A stretch of 64,000 nucleotides of DNA. It comes from Strigamia acuminata. Its lineage: Eukaryota; Arthropoda; Chilopoda; Geophilomorpha; Linotaeniidae. Shown piece by piece: positions 53,061 through 63,752 of the stretch. A model generated the notes under the pieces. It was not told the DNA's origin. It saw nothing but the letters and a program-made list of their open reading frames with translations, and did not search any database. Numbering within the stretch: the stretch's first letter is position 1; every line of letters begins with the position of its first letter. The DNA lies in assembly GCA_949358305.1 (NCBI GenBank), contig OX442315.1:930001-994000 (forward strand). The letters are read 5' to 3'. The position numbers and the translations under genes were made by a program.

Positions 53061-54706
53061 TGTGACGGTTTATAAGTGCTATTTATTAATAACACGGTCG
53101 AATTCTAGGTGTTTTCGGTCAAACCCGCATTTGTCAATGCTCAGAGTCGCCACTAGATGGCGCGATCACATTTCAGCGGTAAATTGAAATACGAGTTAAA
53201 ACCTTGCAAATAAATATAAGAATATATTTATTAAGAATGAAACGAAGCTGTATTAGTATTAATATAAATATATATTAATGGTTATTGTTCACACTAAGTG
53301 ATGAAGAAATCTCTAGTTCAGCAGAAAAGGAGATTTGGTAATCCATCGATCGACCGACCGATGTGATTGGTGGATCCATTTCCGGTCCTGGGTATCCAGT
53401 TCCGGTTGTGGTGAGAATTAGCATATTGCTCCTCCGTATCCACTTCCGGTGATACGGGATTGGAAGGATTCGTGGAACCAATGTTCCAATTGGATAACTG
53501 GATTAATCCCTAATCCAGTTAGGTGATATAAACCCGAACAATCGCCCGTTCGGCAGCTCTGTTTGATTATTTCTGTTTGGTATTGTTACTTAAGAAATAT
53601 GATTCATTGTTCACGTGGAAGACCGTTTAGTTCTTTGGTTCTTTGTTGATTCGTTCGCAAAGAACCGCGGCATGATTCTACCGAATCATGCAACCACCGG
53701 CAATTGAAGCCGACGTATTGGATTGTTATGTTGCATACATGTTTCAATTTACGGTCTCGCCGAGGAGAACCTGCCTTCTGTGCAATTCAGTATCCTCCGG
53801 GCAGGACTGAGTGGTCATTTTCGGTATGAACGCATTCCGTAACCGTGAGTAAGCACCGGAACTGTTGAGAGTTGGTTCCTTCACCTGATGGTGCCAAAGC
53901 AGTCTGTTTTACAGTAACCACGAGTAGCACCAAGTGTTTGGCAAGCTGATTCTCATGGTATTCGGTGCCAAAGTAGTCGGTTTGTTATTAGTACCGCGAA
54001 GGGCTAAACTGCTGTGCGGAGCCGCAAGCTATCGACTCCTGTGTACGTGATACCGTCAATCGCTAGACGAACGACCGTGTTGCGACGCAGGGGACGCTTG
54101 ATACCGTTCTGCATGGCAAGGCGTATTCTCTATCGACGGCAATTGTGTGTTGCGACGGGAAGTCTAATATGTTTCTCTTCATTTGTAAACAGCAAACAGA
54201 TCTAACTTGAAGACAAGTTAGATCACCCAAATCAGAAGATTTGATCACCAATTACACGAAGACTCGAGAGAGTAACAAAACAAGTTGATAACAACTTATC
54301 AGCGAAATATCTGAATAAAGAACAAACTCACAACACTTATGAATTAAATATAATTCATAATCGGAATATTGATAAGTAAATGAACACATTTACTTACACC
54401 AATATCCAACCTCAGTTGTGGCGGTGCAGACAAAGTCAACCGCAAGGCTCAGATCATTCGATTTATCGACGTGCGATAATTTACACAAGCGAACCAAGGA
54501 ACCAGCGAAGCCGTATCGGACTCCCGGATACAGCCATCCGGCTTAGATGACATCTATAACCAGGTCGAGCGATGGGGAAACCGCTCCCGCATCTCGGACA
54601 CGTAATGTTATTATTTTAGGGCCACTCGATTGTATAGTTTAATAGCCAGTTAACTTGCCAAATATCGGCATTAAGTCCTATGTATAAACTCAGCTCATTT
54701 TTCTAT
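53061..54706 (+). repeat. C1 3' LTR, truncated
   Basis: It matches 40656-42308 nearly base for base but lacks 8 bases near 54624 and ends at TTTTTCTAT, before the AATAAA region and the CGTCACA end (about 120 bases missing). Element D sequence follows directly. The CTCF-like motif is at 53155-53163. Confidence 0.93.
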
Positions 54707-55318
54707 CGTCAATACATTTTATGCCACGACTGTGACTTCCTCCTCAGCCTAGACATTTTGAACTTATACTCGTCTCAATTGCGTATTCATTTCATTATCG
54801 ACGGTTCGACGACGTTGTCTGCGGTTTGGTACCTGTGTGCGCGTTCACCCAACGTTTGCGCGTGTTCAGGAGAAGAAACATACTCTTCGTAAGTACGCCT
54901 AGCATATGACGACATTTTCCCTAGTGAAGAGCGATATTTTGGTCTTAAAATTCGAAGTATCAACGTTCGCCATTTTGTACGGCGCCCGAATTGAATCCTG
55001 CACCCATAAAATACAGATTTCACGAATAGACGCTGTCTTAACCTAGCTACCACCCCCGGCAAAGTTTTAAGAGTTGCAGCGCCTGCGAACCTAAATTTTC
55101 TGGTTATTACAATCCCTGGAAATTCTTAAATTTCCGAAACCATTGTTAAAAAGTCGACTACGACGTGACAATCTTGGCGAGCTAGACAGGATTCAACTCG
55201 AAACGTGTTCTAAGAGAACACAAACCACCATTTTCTTCAGTGAAGACTACGCAAGTATAGGTCGTTATATTTATTTAATTAATTACTTATTTTTGCCGAC
55301 ACACATTATTATTTCAAC
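54707..55318 (+). other. Element D 5' region (probable LTR remainder and leader)
   Basis: No ORF of note. GTAAGT at 54889-54894 resembles a splice donor. The probable LTR end is CGTGACA at 55164-55170, just before the primer site. Because no second copy is in the window, the LTR assignment is inference. Confidence 0.5.
55175..55194 (+). promoter_or_regulatory. Element D primer-binding site (probably tRNA-Arg)
   Basis: TGGCGAGCTAGACAGGATTC matches the complement of an animal tRNA-Arg 3' end at 17 of 20 bases, as I recall that tRNA. Its position between a CA end and gag fits. Confidence 0.5.
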
Positions 55319-57235
55319 ATGGCTTCACGCGACACTTTGTCGCAATCCAGTGTTTCGGACGTAGAAGCCGAACAAGCGCATACTTTGCCACTTCCAGACT
55401 CACCAGTACATGAGCCAGACCAACAGCAGGATCTATTGGTACAACCAATATCCACAGACGTACCATTTTCCGATCCTTGGAGGACATACGCTCAAATGGA
55501 AGCGGATCAACTCCAACATGAACGGGAAGCGGCTGCGGCACGAGATCAATGGGAGGAAAATAGACGCCATTTGCGGGACTCACTCATGGAAAGAAGACAA
55601 GTTGTGGACGGGATGCGAGCGGTTTGAGAAGAAATTCAACGAGGACCACCGCCTCCCTATCAACCCGTATTTATGCAACCGGAACCACAACAACGTCGAA
55701 GGAATCCACCTGCACTGACGATGGAAGCATTGATGAGAGTATTACGAGAGGATAGAAGGGAGTTACAACACGAACTTCGCCAGGAGTTGCTCGAATCGAT
55801 GAGGCAAATTAGGCGCGAGCTGAACGACAGAGTGGAGGAATTTATCCATTCGCACAACGAGCGAACTCAGCCTGAACCACCAGCACCTGAAGCAGGTTCG
55901 GGGGCCACACGTCGTGGTCGAGAGGGCGCTCGGGGAGCCGACTTTTCTTTTGGAGATACTGGACGTGCGTCGGGACCACGACGCACTGGCTCTTATTCTC
56001 CGAGACGACGCCAACAACATTCACAACAGGGAGACACGACTTCCAATGTTCCACGGGACCCACCACCGAATCCTGACCCGGATTCCGCTCAAGGAGGTAA
56101 TCAAGGCATACCACTCAGCGCCTCAAGACAGCACCCTCACACGAGATCTCAACTCTCGTTGGAGTCGGAGGATCAGCGTCAAGCCGCTCAGGTTGGAAGG
56201 TATAAACTTAAAGTTGAAAAAATTCCATACTTTGATCCGGATGAAGCTACTTTCGACACAGTGGACTTGTTCCTAGGTAAGCTATATGCGCACATGTTTA
56301 CCATGGGAGCACCGGAAGGAATATATTTGAAAGTATACGTGGTTCTCGCGCTCCGAAATAGAGCGCAACGTTGGTGGATGGCTCTGACTCCAAAACCAAA
56401 CAATTGGGAGGACTTTGAATTAGTTTTCAGGCAGGTATTTTCCATTAATTCAGCTTTAGCTAATGTTAAGTTGTCTCAGCGCAAACAAAAGCCAGGGGAA
56501 TCAACTATGTCGTTCCTCAGCGAGATGATTCATTATTTAAATATTGCTGGATACAAGGACAAGGGCTTGCAGTGGGAACGAGTTCAGGGCATGATGCAAA
56601 CTCAAGTCGTACAATTAATGCGCTCTTGGTGCATCAGGACGATCGACGACGCAGTCAAAATGGGCAACGATGTCGATAATCGCCTTCAGTTGGATTCGTT
56701 GCGGACTTTTGAGTACAAACAGTGCGGAGTTTCGGACCAGGAGATGCCTTTACCCGCAGGAGTGGGTCCTGCCACACGTACCAGAACAGAGGAGGAGAAG
56801 TTAAATCAACAATCTACTTCGTCCAGGTCTGGTCGTTTTTCAAGATTCAACAAAGTATTTACAGCATTGCTCGAGGACATGTCGGCGTGCGCGCTTGATC
56901 CAGAAGATCCCAACAGCGAGGAAACCAATAAGGACCCGCCAAAGGAGTCTGCATCAGCGGCAGCACAAAAGTCTGATGTCCACGCCATGACTGCGACTAC
57001 TGCGCCAACACCTAGAACGGATTCACAGCACACATGTCCCAAGGACGTTGTCATTTTTCCAGCCGCTAAAGAAGCGCCTTCAGAGCCAAAGCTCCCGAAG
57101 AATGCTATGTGGAGAAAAACACCAACGGACAAATGGTTCATGTCTGACAGGCAATCATGGAGGCCTGTGTGCCCCGTTTGTGGCAAGGAATGGAGTCGTC
57201 AGTCGGGAAACGCAAGCGGCCTGCTCAAAGCATGA
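55319..57235 (+). pseudogene. Element D gag, one internal stop
   Basis: The frame runs from ATG 55319 to TGA 57233-57235 and is broken only by TGA at 55625-55627. Residues before the stop are Gln/Glu-rich. After it comes an Arg/Gln-rich, probably helical stretch (about 125-180), then a gag core containing GRYKLKVEKIPYFDPDEATF and QRWWMALTPKPNNW, then an acidic Ser/Thr/Pro-rich region. The end has only a short CPVCGKEW instead of a full CCHC knuckle; the frameshift site lies just behind it. It would form the particle. One early stop blocks the full protein. Confidence 0.87.
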
Positions 57236-57252
57236 GTCCAGAGAGCGGGTCG
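57205..57252 (+). promoter_or_regulatory. -1 frameshift site of element D
   Basis: G GGA AAC (57205-57211) is aligned to the gag frame. Five bases later CGGCCTGCTC (57217-57226) can pair with GAGCGGGTCG (57243-57252) in a 10-bp stem with two G-T pairs. Slipping back one base enters the protease frame, which is open to 58857. Confidence 0.8.
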
Positions 57253-58857
57253 GATATAAACATCAAGGACTCTACTGAGAAGAAGACTGAAGAATCACCA
57301 GACATCGATGGAAGTACAAAACCGTCTACTCCGACACCAGAGGCGCCATCTGCTGTTCGAGAAGACAACAACAAATCATTAACCCCGTCTACGGACATTA
57401 AATTAACTACATCAATCAAATCAGATTCAAGTAAATCAAAAACAAAAACACCCGGTGTCGTAACACCACAACTAACAAAATCAGCGCAACTTTCGTCTGT
57501 GAAAGCCAAGGAAACCCCCAAAAAACCAACTTCGTTGACAACGCAGAGTGAGACGTTGCAAACAAACTTCGTTCTTTTGTCGCCCGAGGAATTGCAAAAA
57601 TCCGAAGAGCCGAGAATCGAAATTACGAAGACAGATCGCTTCAACAGAGAAGCACCATATATCAAAATAACATGGGCTAACGTGAGTTTTGTCGCACTTC
57701 TGGATTCAGGCGCTCAGACATGTGTAATGTCAGAGTCATTATTTAACAAACTTAAAGCCAATATGGGTTTGGAATTGCTCGAACTTCACGAAACAGTGCG
57801 TACAGCGGCCGATGACAAAATTCCAGTTAAGGGATCTGTTAAACTGTCAGTGCGCGCACCATTGGCCGTTATTTCTTTCATTTGCTTAATTATACCCAAA
57901 ACATCAGAGGACCTTCTGCTGGGAAGAGATTTCTGCAGAGCGGTTGGTCTGTGCACAGACTTTGAATTGTGCCAGTGGTATTTGAAGGGATCGCCGGAGC
58001 GAAGACAATTCATGACTTTAGAACAAGCTAACAAGTCAGAATCTGTTCTTTTATTTCCCATCAAGAAACCCGACGATACAAAGGACAGCACTAGAGATGT
58101 ACCCAAGGTAGTAATTAACAACATTAATTGTATTCTTCTAGAACATCGACCTTTGTCGCAAGAGATCTTCGAATATCCAAATGACGATGCTCAGCACCAA
58201 ATCAAGAGGATTCGGAATCGTACACGAGATCAATGGTCATTGATGTGGTCGCCAGGGAGGAAGGATTCCATTAAAAAATCAAGAAAATTCAATTCATCAT
58301 TGTTTTCGACGCTTAGCCAACGCAGACGTGCAAGACGACAGCGGAGACGCTTTTATGAATTATCACCAACAATAAAACAACTTAACACGCAGGGAAGACA
58401 GCTTTTGCGTCGTGTGGATGAAAATGCGCTCATGGCCAGAGTACACGATCATTCGACGATTTCGGAGCCGCCTCTGGATGTTAATGTACTACAATATCAA
58501 CCAAGCAGTGATCCAACACAACTGGATTGGATTTACGACCAGCTGTGGTCATCATTGACGGTACCCCAAATTCGTTTATTAATTCAGACTCTTCGACCAA
58601 TTTCGAAAGTATTTCGCGAGGAGGTTGGATTATGTAACAACACTCAGTTTGAAGTAAATTTAAAACCGGACTTTAGACCAGTTCATGTGCCTGTAAGACC
58701 CGTTAACCCAGCAAAAAAGATGGTAATTGACGCTTATTTGGACCAAAAACTAAACAAGGCATTATTCGTCGATCAAAAAGTGATTGTGCGGTGGCGCCTG
58801 TTGTTGTTCCAAAGAAAACTGGAGACTGGCGTACAGCTATGGATTTTAGACCGATGA
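57211..58857 (+). pseudogene. Element D pol: protease and RT start
   Basis: After a Ser/Thr/Lys-rich linker the aspartic protease appears (VALLDSGAQTCVMS; Asp at residue 183 counted from Met 57157, and LLLGRDFC later). A basic spacer with RRARRQRRR follows, then the beginning of reverse transcriptase (FRPVHVPVRPVNPAKK). The frame drifts off near 58757-58765, and RT continues in another frame with APVVVPKKTGDW. One base appears lost. Confidence 0.88.
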
Positions 58858-60434
58858 ATGCTCAAACTTTACCAGATGTCTACCCATTACCCGACATCGA
58901 TAATATATTTTCTTATTTAGGAGGATCAAATTGGTTTTCGATCATAGACGGACGAGAAGCTTTCCACCAGATTGGAGTGCGTCCAGGTGACGAGAGATTT
59001 CTCGCATTTATCACGCACAGAGGACTTTTCGAATATGTGAGAATGCCGTTTGGACCCATTAATGGCCCAGCAACTCTGCAGAGAGCCATGAACAAAACTT
59101 TGTCGAAATATCTTTACAAGTTCGTGTTCGTTTATCTCGATGACGTCATAATTTTCAGCAAGACTTTCGAGGAGCATGTGCAACATCTCAAAATAATTCT
59201 TCAAGCCTTGGATGAAGCGGGATTAACGATGAACGCCAACAAGACGGAATTGTGTAGAACATCGCTCGAGGTTTTGGGACACATTGTGGAGGCTGGACAC
59301 ATTAAACCAAATCCAAATAAGGTGACGGCAATTCAATATTTTCCGGCGCCTACCAACATCAAAGAATTACAAAGATTCAAAGGAATGATTGGTTATTATC
59401 AGTCATTTTTCCCAAATTATTCAAAAACATGCGAGGTGTTTCGCCCCTTACTCAAAAAAGATTCTGAGTGGAATTGGACGATTCAACACCAAGAAGCATT
59501 TGATTCACTCAAGAGAGGATTGGCTGAACCAACTCTACATCGAAGATTCCCAGATTGGACCAAGCCATACATACCACAAACAGACGCCAGCTATTCGGGT
59601 TTGGGCGCTGCACTTATGCAACTAAATAATCAAGGTGAACGAACACCAATCGCCTTTGCATCACGTGCATTAAATTCTGCAGAAAAGAATTACAGCGTTA
59701 CCGAAATTGAGTGCTTGGCGGCGGTTTGGGCGGTCAAAAGATTTCGTGTGTATCTTGAGATGATGAATTTTTATTTAGAAAGCGATCATTTGTCGTTAAA
59801 GTGGCTTTTCCAACAGCGAGAACCAAAAGGACGCCTGGCGCGATGGGTTTTGTCCCTCAGTGAGTATAAATTTACATTTCTTTACTGCTCAGGAGCCCAG
59901 AATCGTGTTGCGGACGCCCTAAGCCGTGCGCCTGTGGAACCATCGGAACCATTAGATGCGGACGACTCGCCTCTCGTTGATGAAACATGCTACATCGCTT
60001 ATTTTGACGATCCAAATGATTGGCCAAAATTACCAATAATCAACATTATTGGAGTTGGATTGGCTGCGGCACAACAACGAAATAACGCAGCTGTGATGAC
60101 AAGAGCGCAAGGACGACAACAGCGGATTAAACCAAAATTGGGTAGGCCAAAAGGTTCTAAAAATAAGAAGAGACCGCCACCAAATTATCAGGTATTGACT
60201 CGAGCCAGAGCACGTCAACAAACACAAGTTTCGACGCCTCCTGGAGCTGTTGCACCATTGCCACCTTTAATGTCGCCTCTGCCATCACCAAATGTGCCAA
60301 CTGCATCGTTTCCAACTCCTAATGTGTTGAGCCCACCTGCAGGACCATCTGGAGCTGTGCGACCGAATTTTGATGGATATGGTGGTCCGGATTCGGATTC
60401 GTCGGACGATTCGACAACTTATCAACCAGCATGA
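58791..60434 (+). pseudogene. Element D pol: RT and RNase H
   Basis: RT motifs are WRTAMDFRPMN, D53 (SIIDGREAFHQ), RMPFGPINGP and YLDD at 115-118, counted from 58791. RNase H has D265 (QTDASYSGLGAAL), E307 and D332 (LESDHLSLKWL), and DALSRAPVEP closes it. A Pro/Gln/Arg-rich linker follows and ends in TGA at 60432-60434. The same frame goes on immediately into the integrase, so the stop is the only break there. The listed start is not a true start codon. Confidence 0.92.
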
Positions 60435-61976
60435 ATGGGGCGTGCAGGATTTATGCCACAGCAAGTGCGTCAAGATCGATCACAATTTCAAAGAAATGCG
60501 ACGAGACGCCCTGTTGCTGATGAACAACAAGACGAGGAAGAAGACGAGGCCGAGCGACTCCATGAGGCGCCGCGAGACCACCAACCATTTCGTCTAATGC
60601 CAACAATTAACGAAATAATTCGTCGACAACACGAAGACACGTGGAGCGCCGAATTAATCGAATATCTTGATCAAGGACATTTGCCCAACGACCAAGTACA
60701 AGCAGCGCGTATCAGGTATCGTGCCGTAGATTTTGCTATTTATAAGGGAATGTTATGTCGTTATCCACCGATCGACATAAATAAAATTCGCCGTAGAAGA
60801 CAAATCTATTTGCCTTTAGCGTTACGCGAACAATATTTCAAAGCTCTGCATTACCCGCCGAGCTGCGGACATTTAGGAGTTGAAAAAACACTTCATCGAC
60901 TCCGGGCCCGAGTTTATTGGCCTAAAATGAAGGAGGACGTTTTGCTTTGGATTCAAAAATGTGAACCATGTCAACGAGCCAAGCCGTTGAATCGCCTCCC
61001 ATATGGACCAATGATCATGGCAAAACCACGACATTTGTTTCACACAATTTACATCGATTATTATGGTAAAAAACCCCGATCGATTGGAGGACATTGTTAC
61101 GCATTAGTAATTGTGGATGCCGCCAGTCGATGGTTGGATGTGAGATTGACCGAGACATCTGACTGGAAAACAACAATCAAACAATTGCAAGGATTTATTC
61201 AGCGATGGGCATTTCCAAAAGTCATTATAAGTGACAATGCGCCAGCTTTCCGTTCAATGGAATTCCAGGCTGCATGTCAGAGTTTTGGCGCCATCAATCG
61301 CTACACGGCTGTTTATCATCCACAGGGGAACTTAGCCGAAAGATTAAACCAAGCATTAAAAAACTGCATTTTAGCTTATATTGAAGAGCATGTGCGCTGG
61401 GACGTTCACATTGGATATTTTGTGCTAGCAATCAACTCAGCATATCAAGCTTCGCTTCAATATTCTCCTTATCAAATGGTGACGGGACAAGAGGCGCGTT
61501 ATCCAGGTGATTTCGATTCGGACACCGACGATGGACAGCCGCTGCCACCGGCACGAGCGCGAGAGACGCATGAATTGATGAGAGAATTACGAAATAATGC
61601 CACTGCCAATTTACAAAAAGCTCAAATTAGACATAAACGTTGGTTCGATCGAAAAAGAAGACCACACGATTTCAAACCAGGCGATTTTGTGTCTATTAAA
61701 AATCGACAATTGTCATCAGCGGACCGACAGTTTGCTGCAGGACTTCGACAGAGGACGGAAGGCGTTTACGTAATCCATAAATTAACTGGACCCAACACTG
61801 TCATTCTTATGGACAAGGATGGTCGTCGAATGCTGCCGTATAACGTCGTAGAATTGCGCCATTGGTTCAATAATGATGATGATCTAGACCAAACCGACGC
61901 AACAATGATCGAAAAACATGTTGCTGCGTTTACATCGGAAATTGAAACCATCATCGCTTCATTTTCGATAAAATAA
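60435..61976 (+). CDS. Element D pol: integrase
   Basis: 513 residues from the ATG directly after the TGA. The zinc domain is H139, H146, C176, C179; the core triad is D208 (IYIDYYG), D267 (IISDNAPAF) and E302 (GNLAERLNQ), a D,D(34)E spacing as in C1. The C-terminal module (KPGDFVSIKNRQLSS...) ends before HWFN. The enzyme would insert the element DNA. As part of pol it would normally be released by the protease; here the upstream stop separates it from RT. Confidence 0.92.
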   Translation: MGRAGFMPQQVRQDRSQFQRNATRRPVADEQQDEEEDEAERLHEAPRDHQPFRLMPTINEIIRRQHEDTWSAELIEYLDQGHLPNDQVQAARIRYRAVDFAIYKGMLCRYPPIDINKIRRRRQIYLPLALREQYFKALHYPPSCGHLGVEKTLHRLRARVYWPKMKEDVLLWIQKCEPCQRAKPLNRLPYGPMIMAKPRHLFHTIYIDYYGKKPRSIGGHCYALVIVDAASRWLDVRLTETSDWKTTIKQLQGFIQRWAFPKVIISDNAPAFRSMEFQAACQSFGAINRYTAVYHPQGNLAERLNQALKNCILAYIEEHVRWDVHIGYFVLAINSAYQASLQYSPYQMVTGQEARYPGDFDSDTDDGQPLPPARARETHELMRELRNNATANLQKAQIRHKRWFDRKRRPHDFKPGDFVSIKNRQLSSADRQFAAGLRQRTEGVYVIHKLTGPNTVILMDKDGRRMLPYNVVELRHWFNNDDDLDQTDATMIEKHVAAFTSEIETIIASFSIK

Positions 61977-62507
61977 CTTAATTTCTTTTCATTTTATAAT
62001 TTTATTCCTTTCTTTACTTTGCCCAACCTTCTTTCCTTCTTGTGTTTATAATTTTCCCTGCTTTAAACCAAATATTTACGGAGGATAGACGCTGAAAATA
62101 GTAAGTAAAGATTAGTTTAAGAATTTGAAATTCATCAATTTAAAATGATGATACGAAAATTTACTAAGTCCAAACTCATGCTTCTTCAAAGTGCGTGATT
62201 AAATCTCGTTCACGCGAGAGGTCCGTGTCATATTTTATGACGAGGCGACCCCGTAGCGAGACCGCGTGTATTAAAGACATGTGAGGGCACGACTTAGCCA
62301 CATTTTAATTTGCGTCTGAATAGTCGCGCCTCAAAAACTTAACAATCACCCAATTTGGATAAATATTGTTAGAAATTGTACGTCTATCACCCGTAAGTAC
62401 TTTCTATTTCACAACAATTCATTTTTAATTGAATATTTTTGTTAAAATAACTTTTTCTTTCCTGGAAAATTTCCATTTCCTTTAGTTTCACTTTGCGATA
62501 ATTTATT
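61977..62507 (+). other. Element D region between pol and third ORF, with an intron-like segment
   Basis: No ORF. A GTAAGT donor-like site at 62393-62398 and a pyrimidine-rich TTTCCTTTAG acceptor ending at 62485 would bound a 93-base intron, 22 bases before the ATG of the third ORF. Confidence 0.5.
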
Positions 62508-63752
62508 ATGGCGTCCTACGATCCAAAAGTAACAATTACGATTCCAAAACCAACTCAAAAAGGCTACCCAAAGTACCTGCCGATGCCACCAATCGAAGCG
62601 TCGGGCGAAGGACTGGTGCCACGCTTTCATCCTGACCACCCGAATGATCAAAGTTTCCCAAATTATGAACTGTGTCCAGTTTGTAGCGGTACCGGATTTG
62701 AAATTTACCAACTGCGGGCGCCACGAGAATGCCGAGCGTGTCGGGGCGGCGGTGACTTGCGCCGTTGCAAATTCCGGAAATGGATGCGCCTTATGTTCGC
62801 TTATGTATTAGGCTACGAGTCGATAGATAAAACTTCGTTGGCTGGAGTGGATTTTCCGCCGCCGAGGATTCCATTCGGCAGTGCAAACGCCATCGCTCGT
62901 TTTCGTCATGCGCACGCGTCATATTTGGCACGCATAAAGCAATTGGCAAAAGAGAAGGGGATCCGGCCGTTGACTTGGAAATATCCAGAGGGAGCATACA
63001 TAATTGCCGGCGAACAGCCTGCCGAACTTCCGGACCAGTTTGTGACGCCTGAAGGAGGGACCTACGATGTGGAATCGGGTATAGAACTGTGTTTGACGGC
63101 GCCTAATGTAATCGCGGATGCGAAAAGAGCGTATTCGGAGCCGGAGAGAGTTGCGGCCGACTTGCCATTTCAACATTCAAATCTGCGCCCACGACATACG
63201 TACGAGGAGCGAAGCACGCATCGTTTGAAGGAGTACACGCAGAAAGTGACGAAAAAGATTGGAGCGGAGGCGAATCGAGACACTCACTTCGTGACGGGAC
63301 GATCCAGACCAACGTTGGACGCATCATCAGTCATTATCGAGGAAGACGGAGCGGTTGGAGGAGCGCCTATCGCTTTGCCTGTCGTCGAATCGACTAAGGA
63401 CCTTTCGTTGAACGATCAAGTGGCTAAAAAGGTAGTAAAGAATGAAGAAAACAGAAGAGAGAGAGAGAAGGTTAACAATATCAACACGATGTCGACCCCG
63501 ATAATCAAAACGGAATCGAGTGTGACGGCGGCGGAGGCGAAGTCAACCAACGTTACAACGGTGACCACTGCTGCGCCAATCATCATTCCTTATTTTTATG
63601 TCGTAAAAAACAAATCATCTTCGATTGAGACGTCCAAATCGAGCCAAGCTGCCCGACCTGTCGATGCCACCACTGTGACCCAATCGAATGTGACGCCCAA
63701 GATGATGACTTCAGTTGCTGCGACATCGGTGCCGATTACGTACTCCATATAG
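62508..63752 (+). CDS. Element D third ORF, CxxC-containing protein of unknown function
   Basis: A 414-residue intact frame. Near the N-terminus are two cysteine pairs with glycines, CPVCSGTG at 56-63 and CRACRGGG at 75-82, plus C87, resembling the CxxCxGxG pattern of DnaJ-type zinc-binding regions. A conserved-looking globular part follows to about residue 190 (FRHAHASYLARIKQLAKEKG). The rest is Ser/Thr/Val-rich and low in complexity. There is no signal peptide or membrane helix, so it is not an envelope protein. The C1 third ORF has similarly spaced cysteine pairs (17 against 15 residues between pairs). Role unknown; a nucleic-acid-binding or regulatory accessory protein is possible. Confidence 0.82.
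   Translation: MASYDPKVTITIPKPTQKGYPKYLPMPPIEASGEGLVPRFHPDHPNDQSFPNYELCPVCSGTGFEIYQLRAPRECRACRGGGDLRRCKFRKWMRLMFAYVLGYESIDKTSLAGVDFPPPRIPFGSANAIARFRHAHASYLARIKQLAKEKGIRPLTWKYPEGAYIIAGEQPAELPDQFVTPEGGTYDVESGIELCLTAPNVIADAKRAYSEPERVAADLPFQHSNLRPRHTYEERSTHRLKEYTQKVTKKIGAEANRDTHFVTGRSRPTLDASSVIIEEDGAVGGAPIALPVVESTKDLSLNDQVAKKVVKNEENRREREKVNNINTMSTPIIKTESSVTAAEAKSTNVTTVTTAAPIIIPYFYVVKNKSSSIETSKSSQAARPVDATTVTQSNVTPKMMTSVAATSVPITYSI

Larger units (their letters stand above)
40656..54706 (+). mobile_element. Ty3-type LTR retrotransposon C1 with a third ORF
   Basis: About 14 kb: 5' LTR (1773 bp), repeated primer sites, leader, gag, pol, a third ORF region and a 3' LTR truncated after about 1646 bp. 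The LTR copies look identical in long stretches, so the insertion is recent, apart from an 8-bp deletion near 54624 in the 3' copy. It lies after the B2 leader. Defects: one frameshift early in pol and a possible one in the third ORF. The 3' LTR loses its poly(A) signal through the truncation. Confidence 0.92.
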
